Positions 21,104-29,790 of a stretch of DNA of 33,336 nt are shown here, in pieces. The number at the start of each line of letters is the position of its first letter. The first letter of the stretch is position 1. Origin of the DNA: an uncultured Eubacteriales bacterium (GTDB taxonomy: Bacteria > Bacillota > Clostridia > Oscillospirales > CAG-272); the NCBI GenBank assembly GCA_900548735.1, contig URMC01000007.1, positions 1 to 33,336 on the forward strand. Reading direction: 5' to 3'. The notes beneath the pieces were generated by a model, which worked only from the letters and a program-made list of their open reading frames with translations, made no database searches and had not been told where the DNA came from. A program made the position numbers and the translations under genes.

Positions 21104-21925
21104 TTATTTTTTCCTTTCCTCGGCTTTTTCATCATCTGAGGGGGCTTCGGGCTGTGACGCAAAATCCGCGTTCACGTCCGGCTCCTCTGCCGGTGCGTCC
21201 GGGTTGAGGAAGAAGCGTGTGTCCTCCCCGCGCACCGAGTTGTCGGTTTCCTCCGGTTCTTCCATCAGGATCTTCTGAATTTTGATCAGTTCCAGCACGC
21301 CCATAAAGGAGGCGATCATGTCGGCAAGCGACGGTGCGTCCTCCAACAGCTCGCGCAGCGTGGCGGTGCCGAAATGCTCCAGCGTTTGCAAAATCAGCAC
21401 GATCTTGCCCTCCACGGGCACAATGGGCTTGCTGATCATCGGGGTAAAGCGGGTTTTTGCGTTCTCCATGCTCTCGCGATAGGAGATCACGCGCCGCACT
21501 GCCGTGCAGAGATCCTCGATGTTCTGATCCGCCACAAAGGTTTTGTCCGGCGCAATTTCGTCGGTATCCTTGACCATCCGGTTGCTGAAATAGGCGTAAA
21601 GCGGGTGCATTTTTGGCGCCGCCTCTTTGGCATGCTGGTGGCGGATGAGGATATCGGAAAGGTCAAAGCGCGGGGCTTTTTCCGCCTCCTCCTCATGCGG
21701 GATCAGCATTTCGCTTTTCCACACCATCAGCTGGCTTGCCATATTGAGAAAATCGGTGGCAACTTCCATGTCCATCGCCTGCGCTTCGGCAAGAAATTGC
21801 AGATACTGGTCGCATAAGAGGGCAATCGGAATGTCCAGAATATTGATCTTGTTTTTCTCAATCAGCGCAATCAGCAGGTCAAGCGGACCTTCAAAATCGG
21901 TCAGCTTATAAGTCATATTTTCCAT
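21104..21925 (-). CDS. scpA: Segregation and condensation protein A (kleisin)
   Basis: A protein of 273 residues, a bacterial kleisin. The N-terminal motif LTDFEGPLDLLIALIEKNKI binds the SMC neck, followed by NILDIPIALLCDQYLQFL and TDFLNMASQLMVWKSEML. The C-terminal winged helix (VVFMGVLELIKIQKI-like) binds the SMC head, and an acidic tail follows. It works with ScpB and SMC. It lies 24 bp after the M50 protease gene in the same direction. Confidence 0.95.
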   Translation of the reverse strand: MENMTYKLTDFEGPLDLLIALIEKNKINILDIPIALLCDQYLQFLAEAQAMDMEVATDFLNMASQLMVWKSEMLIPHEEEAEKAPRFDLSDILIRHQHAKEAAPKMHPLYAYFSNRMVKDTDEIAPDKTFVADQNIEDLCTAVRRVISYRESMENAKTRFTPMISKPIVPVEGKIVLILQTLEHFGTATLRELLEDAPSLADMIASFMGVLELIKIQKILMEEPEETDNSVRGEDTRFFLNPDAPAEEPDVNADFASQPEAPSDDEKAEERKK

Positions 21926-21949
21926 TTATGATACTCCGTTCCGGATTTG

Positions 21950-22645
21950 TCAGATAAGAAAGCCTTTCATCCCCACTAAGGTAAACATCCCGGTGATAAT
22001 GAGGTCTGTCAGCCAGTTGATCAGCCACGAAAGCGGCCCCAACAGCAACAGCAGCATTACGGCAAGCGAGATGTAACGCTCATAGCGCACCAGCTTGTAC
22101 GCGTATTTCGGGGGCAGGAAGATGAAAAGAATACGGGAGCCGTCCAGCGGGGGGACGGGGAGCAGGTTGAATACGGCAAGCGTCACATTCAGGCTGACCC
22201 CGTAATAAAAGAACAGAATCAGAAAATACGCGGCGTTGAAGGCGGTCTCACTGGGATAGGTGAGCGTGGCAAGCCAGCCGTAGCCCACAAAGCGGAGCAA
22301 CAGCAAAAACACAATCGACAGCAACAGATTGGAGACAGGCCCCGCCAGCGCCGAGAGTGCCATGCCGCTACGCGGCTTTCTGAAATTGCGGGAGTTGATC
22401 GGCACCGGGTTTGCCCAGCCGAAGCCGCAAAGCAACATACAGAGAAATCCGATGGGGTCCAGGTGCCGCAGGGGGTTCAGGCTGATACGCCCCAGGTTCC
22501 GTGCCGTGGGGTCGCCCAGCTTGTAGGCGGCATATGCGTGCGCGGACTCGTGCAGCGAGAGCGACAGCAGGATAATCGGCAGTACCAGCGCCAGCTGAAT
22601 GAGGTAGTTGGCAATGCCCCCGCCCGATAACAGATAACGGAGCAT
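21950..22645 (-). CDS. Site-2 protease family protein (peptidase M50, YwhC-like)
   Basis: A membrane metalloprotease of 231 residues with about five helices. The zinc site HESAH (LSLHESAHAYAAYKLGD) lies in the first helices. The third ligand is in a later helix (AVFNLLPVPPLDGSRI; the aspartate of LDG). NPLRHLDPIG is a family signature. YwhC-type members lack the PDZ domain of RseP. Substrates are not known; release of membrane-bound regulators is usual. It lies between lysA and scpA, an arrangement seen in other Clostridia. Confidence 0.9.
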   Translation of the reverse strand: MLRYLLSGGGIANYLIQLALVLPIILLSLSLHESAHAYAAYKLGDPTARNLGRISLNPLRHLDPIGFLCMLLCGFGWANPVPINSRNFRKPRSGMALSALAGPVSNLLLSIVFLLLLRFVGYGWLATLTYPSETAFNAAYFLILFFYYGVSLNVTLAVFNLLPVPPLDGSRILFIFLPPKYAYKLVRYERYISLAVMLLLLLGPLSWLINWLTDLIITGMFTLVGMKGFLI

Positions 22646-22667
22646 AGGTTTTCCTTTCTATATCAAC

Positions 22668-22682
22668 TAGCCTGACAGGCTA
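22668..22682. other. Perfect palindrome just downstream of lysA
   Basis: TAGCCTG-A-CAGGCTA begins one base after the lysA stop, in the 38-bp gap before the M50 gene. There is no T-run, so it may be an RNA-processing or stabilising hairpin inside the operon. Confidence 0.45.
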
Positions 22683-22683
22683 A

Positions 22684-23982
22684 TCAGAGATCGTTGCGTA
22701 CAAGGTCTTCAAAGCTCTCCCGCCGCACGGCAACGCGCGCCGTGCCGTCTTTCACCAGAATGACAGGCGGGCGGGGAATACGGTTGTAGTTGGAAGCCAT
22801 CGAGTAGTTGTATGCCCCCGTGGTCAGCACGGCGAGAATATCCCCCCGCGCCGGTTTTTGCAGGGGCAGATTTTCGCCGATCAGGTCGCCGGATTCACAG
22901 CAGCGCCCCGCGATGGTGGCACGGTAATCCTTTGGAGCCCCCGCGCGGTTGGCAATCAGCACCGTGTAGGTGGACTGATACAGCGCGTAGCGCGGGTTGT
23001 CGGGCATGCCGCCGTCAATCGAGACGTAGTTGCGGAAACCGGGGATTTCTTTCACCGACCCCACGGTATAAAGCGTGATGCCCGCCGCCGCGACCAGAGA
23101 GCGACCGGGCTCCAGGATCACGCGGGGGAGCGTTACGCCGGCGCGCGCCGCATGGGCGCGGGCGTTTTCGGCGATTTTGCCGATCGCCGCGGCGTAGTCC
23201 ACCGTGCGGTCGTATTCGGTGTAGGGCACGCCGAGCCCCCCGCCGAGATTCAGTTCTTCCGCTTCAAACCCGGTCTCTTTCTTCACGGCGGCAATGAAAT
23301 CCATCATAATTCCCGCCGCGTCGGCAAACGGGGTAATGTCAAAAATCTGAGAGCCGATGTGGCAGTGGAACCCGGCAAGGCGCACGCCCGGGAGCGAGAG
23401 GGCTTTTTTTACAATCGCCGCAGCCTGCCCCGTGGCAATGGCACTGCCGAATTTGGAGTCCACATTTCCGGTGCGGATGGCTTTGTGTGTGTGCGGGTCA
23501 ATGCCCGGCGTAATGCGAAGCAGAATCCGCTGGCACACGCCCCTTGCCGCGGCAAGCGCCGAGAGGGCGCATAGCTCGTCCTCGTTGTCTGCTACGATTG
23601 TGCCTACGCCCATGTCCAGCGCCTGCACAAGATCCGCATCGGTTTTGTTGTTGCCGTGAAAATAAATCCGCCCCGCAGGAAAGCCCGCGCGCGCCGCGGT
23701 ATAAAGCTCCCCGCCAGATACGCAGTCCACGCCCAGCCCCTCTTCCGCCGCGATACGGTAAATCCCGGTGAAGCAGAGCGCCTTGGAGGCAAACAGGGGC
23801 AGTGCCCCCGTCCCGAAGTGGGCTTTGGCGGCGGCAAGATAGGTGCGGCAGTTTTCCCGGATGACGTTTTCATCCATAATATAAGCCGGGGTGCCGAACT
23901 CCCGTGCTAACTCCACGGTATCAAGCCCGCCGATGGCAAGATGCCCGGCGGCGTTTTCGGTCAGGTGCGGATATAAGAACAT
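22684..23982 (-). CDS. lysA: Diaminopimelate decarboxylase
   Basis: A protein of 432 residues, a fold-III PLP enzyme that makes lysine from meso-diaminopimelate. Motifs: the PLP lysine in PLFASKALCF, FHGNNKTDADL, FHCHIGSQIFD, EPGRSLVAAAG and CESGDLI, then YNYSMASNYNRIPRPPVILV near the end. No lysine riboswitch is seen upstream, and only 40 bp separate it from engB, so it depends on the operon promoter. Confidence 0.95.
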   Translation of the reverse strand: MFLYPHLTENAAGHLAIGGLDTVELAREFGTPAYIMDENVIRENCRTYLAAAKAHFGTGALPLFASKALCFTGIYRIAAEEGLGVDCVSGGELYTAARAGFPAGRIYFHGNNKTDADLVQALDMGVGTIVADNEDELCALSALAAARGVCQRILLRITPGIDPHTHKAIRTGNVDSKFGSAIATGQAAAIVKKALSLPGVRLAGFHCHIGSQIFDITPFADAAGIMMDFIAAVKKETGFEAEELNLGGGLGVPYTEYDRTVDYAAAIGKIAENARAHAARAGVTLPRVILEPGRSLVAAAGITLYTVGSVKEIPGFRNYVSIDGGMPDNPRYALYQSTYTVLIANRAGAPKDYRATIAGRCCESGDLIGENLPLQKPARGDILAVLTTGAYNYSMASNYNRIPRPPVILVKDGTARVAVRRESFEDLVRNDL

Positions 23983-24022
23983 GGTTCTCTCCTTTTCGGG
24001 GTTCAGAGTTTGCTTTTCGGAT

Positions 24023-24631
24023 TCAGAGTTTGGCGGCGGCGAGAATCTCCCGCCAGATGTCCGCCTTGCCCTCGCCGGTCTTGGCGGAAAAGACGAACAC
24101 GGGCGTGCCTTCCGGCAGGTCCGGGTCGCTTTCCAGTGCCGCGGTTGCCGCCGCGCGCTCGGTTTTGTTCAGTTTGTCCGCTTTGGTGGCAACCACCGCA
24201 AAGCGAAGTCCTGTGGCGGCAAGGTATTGCAGCATCATGCGGTCGTCCGCGGTGGGACCCACCTTCAGGTCGATCAGCTGTAATACCAGCGCCACGCGGT
24301 CAATATTCGGGTTTTTGGTGAAGTAGGCGTCGGTCACGCGGGCAAACGCCGCCTGATCGCCCGCCGCGCGGCGGGCAAAGCCGTAGCCGGGCAGGTCAAC
24401 CAAAAACAGTTTTTTATCCACATCGTAAAAATTGACGGTGACGGTTTTGCCCGGCGCGCCCGAAACGCGCGCCAGCGCCTTTCTGCCAAGCAAAGTATTG
24501 ATGAGAGAGCTTTTGCCCACGTTGGAGCGCCCGGACAGCGCCACCTGCGGCACGGGTGCCGAGGGGAACTGACGCGCGTCACCCGCGGAGAGGAGGAGCG
24601 CGGCTTTCTGCAACTGCAACTCAGAAGCCAT
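24023..24631 (-). CDS. engB: Ribosome-biogenesis GTPase EngB/YsxC
   Basis: A GTPase of 202 residues. G1 is GRSNVGKSSLINTLLGRK, G3 is DLPGYGFA, and G4 is TKADKLNK. The FTKNPN segment matches the family. EngB is needed for assembly of the 50S subunit. Its start overlaps the lon coding end by 11 bp, so the two are coupled; this lon-engB order is conserved in Firmicutes. Confidence 0.95.
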   Translation of the reverse strand: MASELQLQKAALLLSAGDARQFPSAPVPQVALSGRSNVGKSSLINTLLGRKALARVSGAPGKTVTVNFYDVDKKLFLVDLPGYGFARRAAGDQAAFARVTDAYFTKNPNIDRVALVLQLIDLKVGPTADDRMMLQYLAATGLRFAVVATKADKLNKTERAAATAALESDPDLPEGTPVFVFSAKTGEGKADIWREILAAAKL

Positions 24632-27047
24632 AACTCTCTCCCGTCCTTTCGGCGTTTTTGACCTCCGGCACGCAGATTTCGGGCAGAACCTCTTTGGTGC
24701 CGCCCGCGCGCACCGCGGTTTTCGTCACGTTTCCGGCAAGCGCCAGAGAAAGCACCTCACAAAGTGTGCGGCAGGGCTTGAATTCCAGCACCGCGCGCGC
24801 CTCGGGGTCCAGCTCCGGCAGGTCGCGCAGGTTGTCCGCCGGGATCAGCACCGTGGTGGCGCCTGCCGCCGCCGCTGCCATGGTTTTTTCTTTCAGCCCG
24901 CCGATGGCAAGCACTTCGCCGGTCAGGGTCACCTCACCGGTCATCGCCACCTCGTGGCGCACCGGAATGCCCGAAAGGGCGCTGACCAGCGCCGTGACCA
25001 TGGCGCACCCGGCGGAGGGACCGTCCTTCGGTACCGCCCCTTCGGGGAAGTGAATATGCAGATCGGATTTTTTGAAGAAGTCCGGCGCGATGCCGTATTC
25101 TGCGGCGTGCGCCCGGATGAAGCTGACCGCAATGCGGGCGGATTCCTTCATCACGTTGCCAAGCGACCCCGTCAGCTCAATCTTGCCGTCACCGGGCAGA
25201 ACCAGCGCTTCCACTTTCAAAAGGTCTCCGCCTGCCTCCGTGTATGCCAGCCCGTTGACCACGCCCACCAGGTCGCGGTCTCCCACGGTCTCTTTGATCA
25301 GCTTGCGGGGTCCTAAGTATTCCGGCAGGTCCTCCGGCAGCACATTCACGCACTTCTGCTCGCCGGAGGCGATCTTGCGCGCCGCCTTGCGGCAGATGTC
25401 GGCAATGGCGCGTTCCAGGTTCCGCACGCCGGCTTCTCTTGTGTAGTCTTCGATAATGGAGGTCAGGGTTTCCTCGGGCAGTTTCAGCATCCGCTTGGTC
25501 AACCCGTGGCGCTTTCTCTGCTTCTCCACCAAATGGTGCTCGGCAATCGCCAGCTTTTCGTGCTCGGTATAGGTGGTCAGCTCGATGATCTCCATCCGGT
25601 CGATCAGCGGGCGCGGCACCGTGTCCAGCGTGTTGGCGGTGGCGATGAATACGCAGTCGGAGAGATCAAAGGGCAATTCCACAAAATGATCGCGGAAGGC
25701 TTTGTTCTGTTCGCCGTCCAGCACCTCCAGAAGGGCGGAGGAGGGGTCGCCGTGCGCGTCACGCGTCAGTTTATCGATCTCGTCCAGCAGGATCAGCGGG
25801 TTGCTGACGCCGGCTTGCGAGAGTGCGTTGATGATCCGCCCCGGCATGGCGCCGAGATACGTCTTGCGGTGCCCGCGGATATCCGCCTCATCCCGCACGC
25901 CGCCCAGCGACACCCGCACGTATTTGCGGTTCATCGCATGGGCGATGGAGCGTGCAATGGAGGTCTTGCCCACACCGGGAGGGCCGACCAGGCAAAGGAT
26001 CTGATTGCGCAGTTCCGGGTTCAGCTTTTTCACGGCAAGGTATTCAAGAATCCGATCCTTGACTTTGCGCAGTCCGTCATGGTCGGCTTCGAGAATTTTT
26101 TCCGCCGCCGCAAGATCAATGCGGTCTTTGGTCTTTTTATTCCACGGCAAATCCAGGCACACGTCCAGATACCCGCGAAGTACGCTCGCCTCTGAGGAGC
26201 CGAACGGGGTCTTGGACATCCGCTCGTTTTCTTTCAGCAGTTTTTTCTCCACCTCCGGGGGCAGTTTTGCCGCCCGGATGCGCTGGGTATATTCGTCGAT
26301 TTCGCCGTCACCCTCGCCCAACTCGTCCTCAATTACGCGGATCTGCTCGCGCAGGTAGTATTCCTTCTGATTCTGCGCCAGATGCTCCCGCACGGTGCGA
26401 TGGATTGCCATTTCGCACAGCAGAAGCTCGGTTTCCTCTTCCATCAGGGTCAGCAGGCGCTGTAAGCGCTCCATCGGGTCGTACAGCGAAAGGATGATCT
26501 GCTTGTCCTCAAACCGCACCAGAATGTGCGCCGCAACAAAGTCGGCAAAGGTGCCGGGGTCGTTTAGCAGCATGACCTCTTTTTTCAGATCGGGCGAAAG
26601 GGTGGGGATGCACTCCATCATGTGGGTCAGTGCGCTTTTTGCCTCTCTGAGCATCGCCTCGCCCACAATGCCGCCGAGATCCGAACCGGTGGTCTTTTTT
26701 CCCGAGACCTCTGCGGTGTAATAGTCGGCAAAGCGGCGCAGGTGCTTCAGCTCTGCGCGCTCATAGCCGTCGCACAGGATGTGCATGGTGCCTTCCTTGT
26801 CTTTGATTGCCTGCTTGATTTTGGCAATGGTGCCGATTTTCTGAAAATCGGAGAGCTTCGGCGTGCCGATCACGGGCTTTGCCGTTGCCACCAGAAACAC
26901 AAAGGAATCGGTGCCCCCCGCCGCGTCCGCCGCGGCAAGCGAAGCGTCATCATTGATCTCAAACTGGATCGGAATTTTCGGAAACGCCACCACGCCCGGA
27001 AGCGGGATGACGGGAAGCTGTAAAAGTTCGTTTTGTTGTTCTGCCAT
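24621..27047 (-). CDS. lon: ATP-dependent protease Lon (LonA)
   Basis: A protein of 808 residues, the full LonA length. The N-terminal substrate-binding domain starts LLQLPVIPLPGVVAFPKIPI. The AAA+ module has Walker A GPPGVGKT (about 360) and Walker B PLILLDEIDKL. The C-terminal protease domain has the serine-lysine dyad: Ser in KDGPSAGCAM, Lys in GLKEKTMAAA. It degrades misfolded and regulatory proteins in the cytoplasm. The first gene of the minus-strand operon, it has a sigma-A promoter at 27084-27112; no CIRCE element or CtsR box was noticed. Confidence 0.97.
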   Translation of the reverse strand: MAEQQNELLQLPVIPLPGVVAFPKIPIQFEINDDASLAAADAAGGTDSFVFLVATAKPVIGTPKLSDFQKIGTIAKIKQAIKDKEGTMHILCDGYERAELKHLRRFADYYTAEVSGKKTTGSDLGGIVGEAMLREAKSALTHMMECIPTLSPDLKKEVMLLNDPGTFADFVAAHILVRFEDKQIILSLYDPMERLQRLLTLMEEETELLLCEMAIHRTVREHLAQNQKEYYLREQIRVIEDELGEGDGEIDEYTQRIRAAKLPPEVEKKLLKENERMSKTPFGSSEASVLRGYLDVCLDLPWNKKTKDRIDLAAAEKILEADHDGLRKVKDRILEYLAVKKLNPELRNQILCLVGPPGVGKTSIARSIAHAMNRKYVRVSLGGVRDEADIRGHRKTYLGAMPGRIINALSQAGVSNPLILLDEIDKLTRDAHGDPSSALLEVLDGEQNKAFRDHFVELPFDLSDCVFIATANTLDTVPRPLIDRMEIIELTTYTEHEKLAIAEHHLVEKQRKRHGLTKRMLKLPEETLTSIIEDYTREAGVRNLERAIADICRKAARKIASGEQKCVNVLPEDLPEYLGPRKLIKETVGDRDLVGVVNGLAYTEAGGDLLKVEALVLPGDGKIELTGSLGNVMKESARIAVSFIRAHAAEYGIAPDFFKKSDLHIHFPEGAVPKDGPSAGCAMVTALVSALSGIPVRHEVAMTGEVTLTGEVLAIGGLKEKTMAAAAAGATTVLIPADNLRDLPELDPEARAVLEFKPCRTLCEVLSLALAGNVTKTAVRAGGTKEVLPEICVPEVKNAERTGESYGF

Positions 27048-27083
27048 ATGGGTTTCCTTTCGGGTAAAATGATACAGTATATT

Positions 27084-27112
27084 ATTATATCATATTATTT
27101 TAAAGAAGTCCA
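27084..27112 (-). promoter_or_regulatory. Promoter of the lon operon
   Basis: Read leftward: TGGACT (27112-27107), a 17-bp spacer and TATAAT (27089-27084), 37 bases before the lon ATG. The -35 is non-consensus at two positions. Confidence 0.7.
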
Positions 27113-27308
27113 GTCTATTCTGAAATTTTCCACGATTTTCTTTGCCGGGGGCGGCACGGGCACAAAAGGTTCCGCCTGTCGGGCTCGTCTGTCAGGTGGT
27201 GTGCGAAAATCGGTAGTTCTCACAAATTTTTGTTCAAAAACCGGACATTTTTTCTACGTCTCGGTTATTTTCACGAATTTCCGGGGCGAAAATTGTCTAT
27301 TTTGGATA

Positions 27309-27337
27309 TTTACAAACCGTTCAAAACGCGGTATAAT
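27309..27337 (+). promoter_or_regulatory. Upstream promoter in the lon-infC intergenic region
   Basis: TTTACA (27309-27314), a 17-bp spacer and TATAAT (27332-27337). The region 27113-27300, between the lon promoter and this one, shows no gene or clear element. Confidence 0.7.
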
Positions 27338-27343
27338 ACCCCA

Positions 27344-27440
27344 CACGATGAAGCCCTTGCGGGTTCATCCGTGCACGGCGGATCGCCGTCTGCCCCGGAG
27401 TGTCAATCTTATGGCACCAACGCGGGGGGTCGGCTTTTTT
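27344..27440 (+). ncRNA. Candidate small RNA or attenuated upstream leader of infC
   Basis: The predicted transcript first forms GATGAA-g-CCC/GGGTTCATC (about 27348-27369, one bulge). It then folds a long imperfect hairpin (27385-27434), whose tip pairs GTGTC with GGCAC, followed directly by TTTTTT (27435-27440). It contains no open reading frame with a ribosome site. With its own promoter and terminator it would be a free RNA of about 95 nt, unless the terminator is bypassed into the infC leader. I did not recognise a known class. Confidence 0.5.
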
Positions 27441-27481
27441 CCACCGTGCATTTTTCCTTGTTACTTTTTTTTAAAAAGGAC

Positions 27482-27510
27482 TTGACAAGGGGGCGCGGGT
27501 ATGGTATAAT
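27482..27510 (+). promoter_or_regulatory. Main promoter of infC-rpmI-rplT
   Basis: TTGACA (27482-27487), a 17-bp spacer and TATAAT (27505-27510), perfect consensus. It stands 180 bases before infC, leaving a long leader. Confidence 0.9.
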
Positions 27511-27516
27511 ACCTCC

Positions 27517-27689
27517 GCAATGAAGCAGAACGTTCCGCGTTCTCACCTTGGCGGCAAGGGCGGCCGGGTAGATAGATTCCGTGGTTTCACGGTTTTTCGT
27601 GCGGGGCGTAGCTTCGCGCGATTTTTTGTTTTCTCAGCTTAAATTATTTTATTTTAAATTTCCGGCATACCGGATGGGAGGTGCTTTCT
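27517..27689 (+). promoter_or_regulatory. infC operon leader, candidate L20-type autoregulatory leader
   Basis: The leader is about 170 nt and contains no gene. It has two back-to-back intrinsic terminators: CCGTG/CACGG then TTTTT (27579-27597), and a 9-bp CGTGCGGGG/CTTCGCGCG stem then TTTTTT (27598-27627). In Bacillus subtilis, ribosomal protein L20 represses this operon by promoting premature termination in the leader. The position, length and terminators fit that model, though the L20-binding fold itself was not demonstrated. Confidence 0.6.
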
Positions 27690-28223
27690 ATTAGCGCAGG
27701 AAAAGAGATGCTGATCAATGAGGACATTCGTCTCAAAGAGGTCCGTGTGATCGGCGAGGACGGGGAGATGCTCGGTGTGATGACCGGCAACGCCGCACTG
27801 AAATTGGCTTACGACCGGGGGCTGGATCTGGTTCTGATTGCCCCGCAGGCAGCGCCGCCCACTTGCCGCATTATGGATTACGGCAAATATCGCTTTGACC
27901 GCGAAAAGAAAGAAAAGGAAGCCAGAAAGAAACAGCAGATTGTAGAGCTGAAAGAGGTTCAGCTTTCCTGCCGGATCGACGTGCATGACTTTGAGACCAA
28001 GGCACGCAACGCCATCAAATTCCTCACCGCGGGGAACAAGGTGCGTGTGGTGGTGCGGTTCAAGGGGCGCGAAATGGCGCATCAGGAGCTGGGGCGTGAC
28101 GTGCTTGCCCGTTTTGAGGCAGCCGTTGCGGAAGCGGGAACGGTTGACAAAAAACCGGTGCTCGACGGGCGGAATATGACAATGATCATCGCCCCCCTCA
28201 AGGCAACGCCCGCAAAGGCTTAA
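27690..28223 (+). CDS. infC: Translation initiation factor IF-3, AUU start
   Basis: A protein of 177 residues: N-terminal domain (LINEDIRLKEVRVIGEDGE, then LAYDRGLDLVLIAPQAAPP), the lysine-rich linker helix, and the C-terminal domain (RIDVHDFETKARNAIKFL, RFKGREMAHQELG). IF-3 monitors start-codon/initiator pairing on the 30S subunit. The start is taken at ATT (27690) because GGGAGGTG ends eight bases before it. The only other upstream candidate, GTG at 27681, lies inside that ribosome site. Rare AUU starts are the known self-control device of infC. An ATG at 27708 is possible but has no spaced ribosome site. Confidence 0.95.
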   Translation: MSAGKEMLINEDIRLKEVRVIGEDGEMLGVMTGNAALKLAYDRGLDLVLIAPQAAPPTCRIMDYGKYRFDREKKEKEARKKQQIVELKEVQLSCRIDVHDFETKARNAIKFLTAGNKVRVVVRFKGREMAHQELGRDVLARFEAAVAEAGTVDKKPVLDGRNMTMIIAPLKATPAKA

Positions 28224-28287
28224 AAGGATATCCGCGGCGGCGCTCTGCCGCCTTTGATAGAAGAATGTAACAAAGGAGTAAAACACA

Positions 28288-28482
28288 ATGGGAAAGATCA
28301 AAACGCATAAGGCTTCTTCCAAGAGATTTTCCGTTACCGGCACCGGTAAGGTTAAAATCAACCACTGCCACCACCGTCACAACCTGGGTCTGAAAGACGC
28401 GAAACGCAAGAGACATCTGCGCTCTTCCGCGATTCTGAGCGCGTCCATGACGGCGACCGCACGGCACCTGATCCAGAAATAA
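28288..28482 (+). CDS. rpmI: 50S ribosomal protein L35
   Basis: The product is 64 residues, strongly basic, with the family start KIKTHKASSKRFSVTGTGK and HRHNLGLKDAKRKRHLR. AAAGGAG precedes the ATG. It lies between infC and rplT as in most bacteria. Confidence 0.97.
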   Translation: MGKIKTHKASSKRFSVTGTGKVKINHCHHRHNLGLKDAKRKRHLRSSAILSASMTATARHLIQK

Positions 28483-28503
28483 GAGAAACGGAGGAAAAGA
28501 CAA

Positions 28504-28857
28504 ATGGCAAGAGTAAAGGGCGCGATGATGACGCGCAAAAGAAGAAATAAAGTTCTGAAGGCGGCAAAAGGCTACTGGGGCGCAAAGTCCAAGCACTTCA
28601 AGGTTGCAAAAGAACAGGTGATGAAGAGCGGCAACTACGCATTTGCGGGCCGCAAGATGAAAAAGAGAGATTTCCGCAGCCTTTGGATTGCGCGTATCTC
28701 CGCGGAAGCAAAGGTCAACGGTATGAACTACTCCACGCTGATGCACGGTCTCAAGAAAGCGGGGATCGACCTCAACCGCAAGATGCTTGCGGAGCTGGCG
28801 GTTTCCGACAAGGCGGCTTTCGCCACCCTGTGCGCAAGCGCAAAAGCGGCTCTCTGA
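28504..28857 (+). CDS. rplT: 50S ribosomal protein L20
   Basis: A protein of 117 residues, with the basic helical N-terminus (ARVKGAMMTRKRRNKVLK, AAKGYWGAKSKHFKVA) and the globular end (LWIARISAEAKVNGMNYSTL). It is needed early in 50S assembly. It probably represses its own operon through the leader at 27517-27689. GGAGG lies nine bases before the ATG. Confidence 0.97.
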   Translation: MARVKGAMMTRKRRNKVLKAAKGYWGAKSKHFKVAKEQVMKSGNYAFAGRKMKKRDFRSLWIARISAEAKVNGMNYSTLMHGLKKAGIDLNRKMLAELAVSDKAAFATLCASAKAAL

Positions 28858-28861
28858 GCTC

Positions 28862-28888
28862 AAAAACCCGGACAAGTGCCGGGTTTTT
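28862..28888 (+). terminator. Terminator after rplT
   Basis: AAAAACCCGG pairs with CCGGGTTTTT around ACAAGTG. Confidence 0.92.
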
Positions 28889-28953
28889 GTCTATTTCGGT
28901 GACCCCCTGCAAGGGGCATCACCGCTGACCAAACCGGGAAACGAGGGCAAAGC

Positions 28954-29790
28954 ATGAAGCGAGTTACCGAAATGATTACCTCCCGTCAGAACCCGCTTCT
29001 GACGCGTGTGACAAGCCTTTCCGAGCGCAAATACCGCGCGCGGGAAGGTCTTTTCCGCTTTGACGGAAAAAAACTGTTTTCGGAGGCGCTCTCGGCGGAC
29101 CTGCCCCTTACGGCGGTGCTGTTCCGGGAGTCGTCCATGCCGGAACTGCTGGCGGCGGCAGGGGAGCGGGAACTGCCCGACGGCTGCCGCGCCGTATGTC
29201 TTCCCGACACGCTGTTTGACCGCATTTCGGAGGAAAAATCCCCCGAGGGCGTGATTTGCGTGTCAAAATATCTTGACAAAATCCATAAAATCATTACAAT
29301 AGAAAAAAGGGGCGATTTTTTGCCGTCCCTTCTGCCGGGGCATACGCTGGTGCTGGAAAGCGTGCGTGACCCCGGTAACCTCGGCACCGTCATCCGCTCG
29401 GCGCGGGCGTTCGGCACCGCCAATGTGGTGCTTTCCGCCGACTGCGCGGATCTCTATCATCCGCGCACCATCCGCGCGGCGATGGGCACGCTGTTTCACC
29501 AGCATGTGATTGTGACCGCAGATGTGGCAGGCGCCATTGCGGCGCTCCGCTCCCGCGGCAGGGTCTATGCCACGGCGCTGGATGAGCGCGCGGCGGCGCT
29601 GCCCGAGGTAAAATTTGAAGCAAACGACGCCGCTGTGATCGGCAACGAGGGGCATGGGCTGACGCCCGCGGTCATCGCCGCGGCGGACGCAAAGCTCTAT
29701 ATCCCCATGGCACCGGGTGTGGAATCCCTCAACGCGGGGGTAGCCGCCTCCGTGGTGCTGTGGGAGTTTTTCCGGGGAGAAAAAAGGTGA
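28954..29790 (+). CDS. TrmH/SpoU-family RNA methyltransferase (YsgA-like)
   Basis: A protein of 278 residues. The N-terminal substrate-binding domain starts ITSRQNPLLTRVTSLSERKYR. The C-terminal SPOUT knot carries motif 1 ESVRDPGNLGTVIRSARAFG, motif 2 VIGNEGHGLTP and motif 3 IPMAPGVESLNAGVAASV. These enzymes put a methyl group on the 2'-hydroxyl of a ribose in rRNA or tRNA; the target nucleotide is not known. The Bacillus relative ysgA also lies beside rplT. Its stop overlaps the start of dprA. Confidence 0.92.
   Translation: MKRVTEMITSRQNPLLTRVTSLSERKYRAREGLFRFDGKKLFSEALSADLPLTAVLFRESSMPELLAAAGERELPDGCRAVCLPDTLFDRISEEKSPEGVICVSKYLDKIHKIITIEKRGDFLPSLLPGHTLVLESVRDPGNLGTVIRSARAFGTANVVLSADCADLYHPRTIRAAMGTLFHQHVIVTADVAGAIAALRSRGRVYATALDERAAALPEVKFEANDAAVIGNEGHGLTPAVIAAADAKLYIPMAPGVESLNAGVAASVVLWEFFRGEKR

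Noticed and set aside
22668..22682. Terminator between lysA and the M50 gene
   Set aside because: There is a palindrome but no T-run, and the downstream genes have no promoter of their own that I could see.
27385..27440. T-box riboswitch, prompted by TGGCACCAACGCGG near the terminator
   Set aside because: The leader is too short, lacks a specifier stem, and no synthetase or amino-acid gene follows.
27690..28223. infC start at GTG 27681
   Set aside because: That GTG is part of the ribosome-binding sequence GGGAGGTG.
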